Shown: in pieces, positions 23,292-28,543 of the stretch
Position numbering within the stretch: position 1 is the first letter of the stretch
Layout of the letters: each line of letters begins with the position of its first letter
Origin: a bacterium
Lineage (GTDB): Bacteria; Ratteibacteria; UBA8468; B48-G9; JAFGKM01
NCBI GenBank assembly: GCA_029548585.1
Contig: JAKPNC010000092.1
Span: 1-28,543, forward strand
Length of the DNA stretch: 28,543 bases
Direction of reading: 5' to 3'
Notes under the pieces: model-generated
Seen by the model: only the letters and a program-made list of their open reading frames with translations
The model's database searches: none
What the model was told of the DNA's origin: nothing
Translations under genes and position numbers: made by a program

Positions 23292-25982
23292 ATGTCCAGA
23301 AAGAGTAAAAGGCTTACCGCGGTTATATTCTTCCTTTGTACAATCCTTCAATTCACTATGGCCGCTTCCGGCGCAATAAAGATATCGGGAAAAGTTAACA
23401 CCGTTCAGATAAGCATACCGCCGCAGACACCTCCCGTGTCCGGGGTTGACGTGCGCTTTCTCGGCACACAGATATCATCGACAAGCGGCGCCGATGGAAG
23501 CTTTACACTCCAGGGCGTCCCGGAACATTCAGTGTCGGGCATGAGATTTTCCGCGCCGGGATACGTAACATCTTACACCCAGTATGTAAAAGCGGGCGCA
23601 GAGGATATGAGCGACCAGGCTTTTCTGATATTCACGACGGATATATATAACAGCCGCATACATGGCGGAGACGCTCCTGCTCATATCACCGGCAAAGGAG
23701 ACATGCTTGGCATGGTTACCGATTCATCGGGCGTTGGAATACAGGATGTCGCCATACAGGCTTCCTACCTCGATACGGGACTGCCGGCCGGCACTGTCAG
23801 GTATTTCAGCCCGACATTCTACCCGGACGATGTTGCCGGCACGGGGGCCAACGGTTACTTTGCAGTCTACAATCTTGACCCGGGCAGGCCTGTACTTGTC
23901 AGGGGAACCAAGCCTGGCATAATCCTGTCATGGTCTGTTGCCGCGGCTTTTCCTGACGCCGTCACGCTTGCACAGATGAAGCAAGCCCTGGAAACCGCAG
24001 ATCTTTCCGGGGTGGTTTTTACTGAATCGGGAGGAGAAGAAACGGTTCTGTCCGGAGCTTCCATTACCCTTCCGGGACTTGGCGTTTCAACCCTTTCCGG
24101 GCAGGACGGCGGCTTCATGCTCAACGGCATGGTCGCTTCATCCCTTACCATTCTCAAGTCGGAAAAGGATGGTTACGCCGACACTTATATTTACGGCTGT
24201 GCCGAATCTGAGGACATGGAAAAAGAAGAAGATGACAGCGACATAGAGATATTCATGGCAAGCCAGGAGATGCTGGAAGACATCCTGGATGCGGCAAACG
24301 TCGCCCCCCAGGCAGGAACGGGACATGCCGCCATAGATACAATGACCGCGGGCGTTGAATTCAGGCTTTACGATGACACGGGAACCCGGGTTGACCAGTT
24401 GAAGATATTTTATTTCAGCGAAGAAGGAAATCTCGACCCTCTGCTCGAAGCAACCGAGCCTGACGGGACATGCCTGATACTCAATCTCCAGCCCGGGTAT
24501 TATTATGCCGCCGGTTACAAGGACGGATTCGAATTTCCACTGGCCTGGCTCCCTGTTTTCGCAGGTGGAATAACCATGATAGACCTTGAGTCTAATACAC
24601 CGGTTGCCGGAATTTTCAAGGATTCTCCATGGGAAGGACAGGTGCCCGCATCAGGGGTCTTCCCCAACGCCTCCGGAGTGCCCGTTCTGAAATTCAACCT
24701 ATGGGCTTCCTTTTCCGGAAGCAGCGCTCTGCTCGATTCCCTGGCATTTTCCGTGAAAGGAACGGGAGATGCCGGAACCGCTCTTTCGGCCGCAAGGCTA
24801 TTCTACGATTCGGATAACAACGGCACCTTCGACACCCAGGCCGGAACGGGCTTGGTTTCGGAGGGCCTGCTGGTTTTTGACGACCTGGATATTGAGGTTG
24901 GGCAGGGGCTCAACAATAACTGGCAACTTCTATACGATTTTAACGGAACGGCTTTGCATGGAACGACTTTCGGGGCTGATCTTCTGCTCAACAGGCCCGT
25001 GGTATCTTCAGATAAGGCAACGGGTCTTGACATAACATGCCAGGGAGACCCCGTTACGGGCAACCTGCTCACGGTCGAGATACCTGCTCCCGCCAGGCCT
25101 GTGAATATCCTTCCGGCCTCAGGGGCGACAGGGGTTTCACTTTCAGATTACATCCTCGGGGCAAATCCTTACAGCATGCCTCCCGGAACAGTACTTCCGG
25201 ACAACGGGGAGGAACACCGTTCAACCTTGTGGCAGGTCAGAAGGGCTGACGGAACCTACCAGGATCCCCTCGTGAACGAACAGGTATGGGACCTTTTTCT
25301 CACATCTTTCAATCCTTCCCAGGACCTTCAGCCGGGCGTTACCTATTACTGGCGTGTCAGGTACATGAACAGGGCCGGTACCTGGTCGGAATGGTCTGAA
25401 GAAACATGGTTTACCGCGGTAACAGAAAGCGTGCCCCCTGCAAAGCCTGTCAACCAGTCGCCCTCAGACCAGCAGACGGAGGTGGAAGAAAACCCGACAC
25501 TCGTTTCTTCTCCTTTTGAGGCGGGGCAGGGCGGATCGACAACCCACGATGCAACCCAGTGGCAGGTTGCCTCCATCCAGGGGGATTATTCATCTCCTGT
25601 ATACGACAGCGGAAGGGATATAAACAATTTACTGTCAATCTCCCTTTCTGCGGGGATGCTTCAATTCAATACTTCTTACTGGTGGCGTGTCAGGTACCAG
25701 GACGGCAACGGCGCCTGGTCGGAATGGTCTGACGAAACCAGTTTTACAACAGAGGCGGTGGAACCGGGTGACATAAACGGTGACAAATCAGTCAACATAT
25801 CCGATGTAATACTTTGTCTCAGGATGTCCATAGGCTTGCCTGTAACGGTAAACAACATTCCATATGAACCCGAATATCCCGGGTGGCTTATCCAGCGTGC
25901 CGATATAAATGGAGAAGGCGGAGCAAATATCTCCGACGTCATTCTCATATTGCGAAAGTCAATCGGTCTTGATCAGGGTTAA
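23292..25982 (+). CDS. Large secreted multidomain protein with C-terminal dockerin
   Basis: A signal peptide (about 1-25, RKSKRLTAVIFFLCTILQF core) precedes several carboxypeptidase-regulatory-like beta-sandwich modules (about 28-110, 135-225, 235-310). Next comes a segment of unclear fold, with an acidic stretch EDMEKEEDDSDIE near 305. Two fibronectin-type-III-like repeats lie about 595-711 and 713-822, each ending in WRVRY...WSEWSxET. The C-terminus (about 824-896) is a type I dockerin with two calcium loops (DINGDKSVNISDVI and DINGEGGANISDVI), each followed by an LRxSIGL helix. No catalytic domain is recognisable, so it is probably an adhesin or scaffold-bound surface protein. Start: GAGAGGTG before the ATG favours 23292 over the GTG at 23286. 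No cohesin is encoded in the window. Confidence 0.85.
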   Translation: MSRKSKRLTAVIFFLCTILQFTMAASGAIKISGKVNTVQISIPPQTPPVSGVDVRFLGTQISSTSGADGSFTLQGVPEHSVSGMRFSAPGYVTSYTQYVKAGAEDMSDQAFLIFTTDIYNSRIHGGDAPAHITGKGDMLGMVTDSSGVGIQDVAIQASYLDTGLPAGTVRYFSPTFYPDDVAGTGANGYFAVYNLDPGRPVLVRGTKPGIILSWSVAAAFPDAVTLAQMKQALETADLSGVVFTESGGEETVLSGASITLPGLGVSTLSGQDGGFMLNGMVASSLTILKSEKDGYADTYIYGCAESEDMEKEEDDSDIEIFMASQEMLEDILDAANVAPQAGTGHAAIDTMTAGVEFRLYDDTGTRVDQLKIFYFSEEGNLDPLLEATEPDGTCLILNLQPGYYYAAGYKDGFEFPLAWLPVFAGGITMIDLESNTPVAGIFKDSPWEGQVPASGVFPNASGVPVLKFNLWASFSGSSALLDSLAFSVKGTGDAGTALSAARLFYDSDNNGTFDTQAGTGLVSEGLLVFDDLDIEVGQGLNNNWQLLYDFNGTALHGTTFGADLLLNRPVVSSDKATGLDITCQGDPVTGNLLTVEIPAPARPVNILPASGATGVSLSDYILGANPYSMPPGTVLPDNGEEHRSTLWQVRRADGTYQDPLVNEQVWDLFLTSFNPSQDLQPGVTYYWRVRYMNRAGTWSEWSEETWFTAVTESVPPAKPVNQSPSDQQTEVEENPTLVSSPFEAGQGGSTTHDATQWQVASIQGDYSSPVYDSGRDINNLLSISLSAGMLQFNTSYWWRVRYQDGNGAWSEWSDETSFTTEAVEPGDINGDKSVNISDVILCLRMSIGLPVTVNNIPYEPEYPGWLIQRADINGEGGANISDVILILRKSIGLDQG
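25347..25732 (+). repeat. Internal FN3-coding DNA repeats in the dockerin protein
   Basis: Two diverged module copies share exact blocks: GGCGTGTCAGGTAC (25351-25364 and 25684-25697) and CCTGGTCGGAATGGTCTGA (25381-25399 and 25714-25732). The spacing of 333 nt in both pairs marks a duplicated module of 111 codons. Confidence 0.8.
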
Positions 25983-26008
25983 CCATTTCTGCATGACCAC
26001 TGGCTTGC

Positions 26009-26038
26009 ATGCTTTGCCCGGGCAATCTGTCAAAGCAT
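26009..26038 (+). terminator. Complex hairpin downstream of the dockerin protein
   Basis: ATGCTTTG (26009-26016) and CAAAGCAT (26031-26038) form an 8-bp stem. A competing perfect palindrome TTGCCCGGGCAA lies at 26014-26025. It is located 27 nt after the stop codon. No U-tract follows, so termination is possible but not typical. Confidence 0.4.
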
Positions 26039-26084
26039 TGTGGCGAATGTGGATTGATGGAGTCTTTCTCGCTTTTGCCTTCCG

Positions 26085-26234
26085 CCCTCAGGGTAGAGGG
26101 GGAAAGCAAGGACATTTGAAAATTGAAATTTGACAGAAGATCTCTATCACTCTTTTCCTCTCCTCTGGTAGAGGATACCTCCCCATCTCTTCTTCCTCTC
26201 CTCCGGGGGAGAGGATTGAGGTGAGGGGGGCTTT
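26085..26234. repeat. Dispersed palindromic C/T-G/A-rich repeat cluster
   Basis: Several short hairpins occur in a row: CCCTC/GAGGG (26085-26100), CCTCT/AGAGG (about 26158-26174) and CCTCTCC/GGAGAGG (26195-26214). The last is followed by ATTGAGGTGAGGGGGG and CTTT (26215-26234). The last unit is nearly identical to 28319-28354 and, inverted, to the left-edge copy. It lies in the 376-nt gap before the protease gene. The rest of that gap (26235-26359) has an AAGGAG at 26285 and an A/T-rich stretch but no clear promoter. Confidence 0.75.
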
Positions 26235-26359
26235 AAAACGGTAGCTGTACCCCGTCTGCACAGAAGTTACAGCAGGTAAACTTTAAGGAGAAGTTGCAAG
26301 AAGCGGACTGGTTGGACACTCTTTTTAAATTTTTTAGTCCACTAAACAGCAAAGACATA

Positions 26360-28228
26360 ATGTTAAAAAAAATATTTTATTTAACAGCCCTCGTCGCATT
26401 TTCTTTCATCCCTGCTTTTTGCGGGGAAAACCCGTCTTATGTCGAGGGGAAGGTGATCGTTGAGTTTTCAGGAGAGGTTGCCACCCTGAAAAATGCCGCC
26501 GGTTTTGCCGAAAAAAGAAAGATGAAGATTGAAAGAGAACTTCCTTTCTTTTCCCGCCTGAGAAAGAAATTTCACGCCGTTTTGAGTTCGGATCTTGAAA
26601 CAAGGGATATGATTTCTCTTCTCCTGAATGATCCCGCTGTTGAACGTGTCCAGCCTGTTTATATCAGGTATCCGCACGGAGCGGTTCCAGACGATCCGCT
26701 CTACTTAAAACAGTGGGGACTGGAAATGATATCGGCACCCTCTGCCTGGGAGATCCATACCGGGGACGGAAGCGTTGCCGTAGCCGTCATTGACAGCGGG
26801 ATAGATTACACCCATCCCGACCTTTCCGGCAACATGTGGACCAATATAACCGAACTGTCAGGGATTGAAGGGATAGACGATGACATGAACGGCTATACCG
26901 ACGATATATTTGGATTTAACTTTGCCACCGGTTCTGCCGACCCAATGGATATCAACAGCCACGGTTCGCATGTCGCCGGCATAATAGGCGCCTGCACGGG
27001 AAACGCCACAGGCGTCGCAGGCGTAAACTGGTCGGCCAGGCTCATGGCCCTGAACGCTATGAACCTTGGATTTTTCTCAGAGGATAAGATCATCGAAGCA
27101 ATATCATATGTTGTTGCCATGAAGAGGGATTTCGGGGAAAACATCGTGGCAATCAACGCTTCCTGGGGCAGTGCGGGAGGCTCTGACGGGGACATGCTCT
27201 ACCTGGCGATAGAGGAAGCCGCCAGGGCAGGCATTGCCTTTGTAGCTTCGGCGGGAAACGATGGAAAAAACCTCGATGAATCTCCCCTGTACCCCGCTTC
27301 CTACAGCCTGCCCAATATCATATCCGTTGCCGCTTCGGATGAAAACGACCGCCTTTGGAATTACTCGAATTACGGCGCAGGTTCGGTGCACCTTTCGGCC
27401 CCGGGCTCAGGCATACTTTCCACCGTTCCCTTTTTTTCTGATGCCGTTGTGTCGGTTGGAGACAAGAATTACACCGCCGTGCCTCTCGAATTCGCAGGGA
27501 CGACCTCCGGCGAAGGAATAAACGGCCTCCTGGTTTACTGCGGCCTCGGTTCTCCGGAGGATTTTCCGCCCGGGGTTTCCGGCAACATTGCTTTAATAGA
27601 GAGGGGAGAACTTTATTTCAGAGAAAAAGTTTCCAACGCCAGGGATGCGGGAGCCACATCGGTTGTCATATATAACAACATACCCGACGGAGAAAGCGGA
27701 GGGGGCCTTATAGACGCCACGCTGGGTTTACCGGGAGACTGGCTGCCTGCTGTTTTTATCTCCATGTCGGACGGGCTTGAATTGAAGGAGATGGATCCCT
27801 ACCCAACGGTAAATATCAGGCACACGGTTTCAGGCGCTTCTTATACCAAAAAATCCGGGACTTCAATGGCCGCTCCCTTCGTGACGGGAGCAATAGCCCT
27901 TCTCTCTTCCTACTTCCCGGATGATACCGTTGTGAGAAACGCCTGGCGAGTGATGGAAGGAGCCAGCCCCATGCCGGTTGAAACTGACAGAAACAGGCTT
28001 ATTACGGGAGGACGCCTTGATCTTAAAGGCGCTTTTGATTCTGTATTGCCGGTTCACGGAGACATAAACGATGATGGCAATATAGATATTTCAGATGTGA
28101 TAAAATGCCTGCGTATGGCGCTTGAACTTGATGAGCAGGATTTAAAAATCTCAGACATAAACGGAGACTGGCAGACAGATATATCAGATGCAATATTGTT
28201 ATTAAGGAAGGCTATCGGTCTGGACTGA
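26360..28228 (+). CDS. Secreted subtilisin-like (S8) protease with PA domain and dockerin
   Basis: Extracellular serine protease. A signal peptide (1-21, MLKKIFYLTALVAFSF...) is followed by an inhibitor-I9-like propeptide about 27-105 and the S8 catalytic domain from about 115. Triad: Asp145 (AVIDSGIDY), His201 (SHGSHVAG), Ser502 (SGTSMAAP); oxyanion Asn300 (SAGND). A PA (protease-associated) domain is inserted at about 380-485, between Asn300 and the catalytic Ser. A C-terminal type I dockerin (567-622) has loops DINDDGNIDISDVI and DINGDWQTDISDAI. The ATG at 26360 starts a normal signal peptide but has a weak ribosome site. An in-frame TTG at 26294 with AAGGAG close by would add 22 residues before the signal and is less likely. 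The Cys at the signal end lacks a proper lipobox. It probably works with the other dockerin protein in polymer degradation or surface assembly. Confidence 0.93.
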   Translation: MLKKIFYLTALVAFSFIPAFCGENPSYVEGKVIVEFSGEVATLKNAAGFAEKRKMKIERELPFFSRLRKKFHAVLSSDLETRDMISLLLNDPAVERVQPVYIRYPHGAVPDDPLYLKQWGLEMISAPSAWEIHTGDGSVAVAVIDSGIDYTHPDLSGNMWTNITELSGIEGIDDDMNGYTDDIFGFNFATGSADPMDINSHGSHVAGIIGACTGNATGVAGVNWSARLMALNAMNLGFFSEDKIIEAISYVVAMKRDFGENIVAINASWGSAGGSDGDMLYLAIEEAARAGIAFVASAGNDGKNLDESPLYPASYSLPNIISVAASDENDRLWNYSNYGAGSVHLSAPGSGILSTVPFFSDAVVSVGDKNYTAVPLEFAGTTSGEGINGLLVYCGLGSPEDFPPGVSGNIALIERGELYFREKVSNARDAGATSVVIYNNIPDGESGGGLIDATLGLPGDWLPAVFISMSDGLELKEMDPYPTVNIRHTVSGASYTKKSGTSMAAPFVTGAIALLSSYFPDDTVVRNAWRVMEGASPMPVETDRNRLITGGRLDLKGAFDSVLPVHGDINDDGNIDISDVIKCLRMALELDEQDLKISDINGDWQTDISDAILLLRKAIGLD

Positions 28229-28277
28229 TAAACGCAACCATATGAATTATATTTCTTTTCCTCTCCCATCTCTTTTT

Positions 28278-28450
28278 CCCTCTACCCATAGGGGAGAGAG
28301 TTTTCCCCATTTCTTCTTCCTCTCCTCTTGGGGGAGAGGATTGAGGTGAGGGGGTCATTCTTTCTTCCAACGTTTTCACCCTCTACCCATAGGGGAGAGG
28401 GCATGCCCGTCCGCAGCTTTAGCGGAGGAGGGGAGGGTGAGGGGGGCTTT
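28278..28450. repeat. Dispersed palindromic repeat cluster, right copy
   Basis: Two near-identical units of CCCTCTACCCATAGGGGAGA (28278-28297 and 28379-28398) flank a CCTCTCC/GGAGAGG hairpin unit (28319-28339) followed by ATTGAGGTGAGGGGG. The second unit continues into GCATGCCCGTCCG (matching the left edge in inverse) and ends GAGGGTGAGGGGGGCTTT, like the 26.2-kb copy. The 315-nt stretch after the protease gene has no gene; bases 28451-28543 show nothing recognisable. Confidence 0.75.
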
Positions 28451-28543
28451 CCATCTTTCGCCCTTTCTCCCGTTGAAAGGATATGTCCGCCATACCCAAC
28501 CTACGTTGAATTACAACCTGGCAGGTGAAATTTAGCTTCGGCG

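Noticed and set aside
26360..26425. Lipoprotein signal (Cys after the hydrophobic segment) in the protease
   Set aside because: The sequence before the Cys (PAF) does not fit a lipobox; ordinary signal peptidase cleavage is more likely.
28278..28450. Repeated 20-mers resembling a CRISPR array
   Set aside because: Only two copies of the same unit, irregular spacing, different hairpin units between them and no cas genes.

Overview
The window looks like chromosomal DNA from an uncultured, Gram-negative-type bacterium. The evidence is a heptose-bisphosphate phosphatase (GmhB), a standalone RnfB, a complete FtsQ/FtsA/FtsZ set and large secreted dockerin proteins. Genes on both strands favour AGG for Arg and often use ATA for Ile. 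Expansion of sugar-isomerase TIM barrels next to Gfo/Idh/MocA and DUF6807 proteins, plus dockerins outside a Clostridium-like setting, recalls the PVC/Omnitrophota/Lentisphaerae-type lineages. That placement is inference with low confidence. No rRNA, tRNA, CRISPR array, transposase or phage gene was seen.

Region 1 (1-15995, all minus strand). Read in transcription order from the right: a sugar isomerase, orphan rnfB, truA, murB, ddl, ftsQ, ftsA, ftsZ, then a carbohydrate module (TIM-barrel isomerase, Gfo/Idh/MocA dehydrogenase, DUF6807 protein, FGGY xylulokinase). From truA to xylB no gap exceeds 39 nt and several genes overlap; the ftsZ stop and the isomerase start share one base. Cell-division and sugar genes therefore look co-transcribed. 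A consensus sigma70-type promoter sits on the xylB stop codon and starts a roughly 290-nt structured leader before rpsI. rpsI is followed by argC, gmhB and lpd.

Region 2 (15996-18163, minus strand). A DUF362 protein with a C-terminal two-cluster ferredoxin and another TIM-barrel isomerase, the latter with its own good promoter.

Region 3 (18164-23131). A divergent promoter region leads rightward to a signalling set: a soluble GAF histidine kinase, an overlapping CHASE2 adenylate cyclase, and an exported protein joining a FecR domain to a GspG-pseudopilin-like core. A lone receiver-domain protein converges on it from the other strand. This is the most interesting part of the window.

Region 4 (23132-28543, plus strand). 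Two large exported proteins, each ending in a type I dockerin: an 896-residue multidomain protein with carboxypeptidase-regulatory-like and FN3-like modules, and a subtilisin-like protease with an inserted PA domain. Between and after them, and again at the left edge of the window, lie copies of a dispersed palindromic C/T-G/A-rich repeat family.
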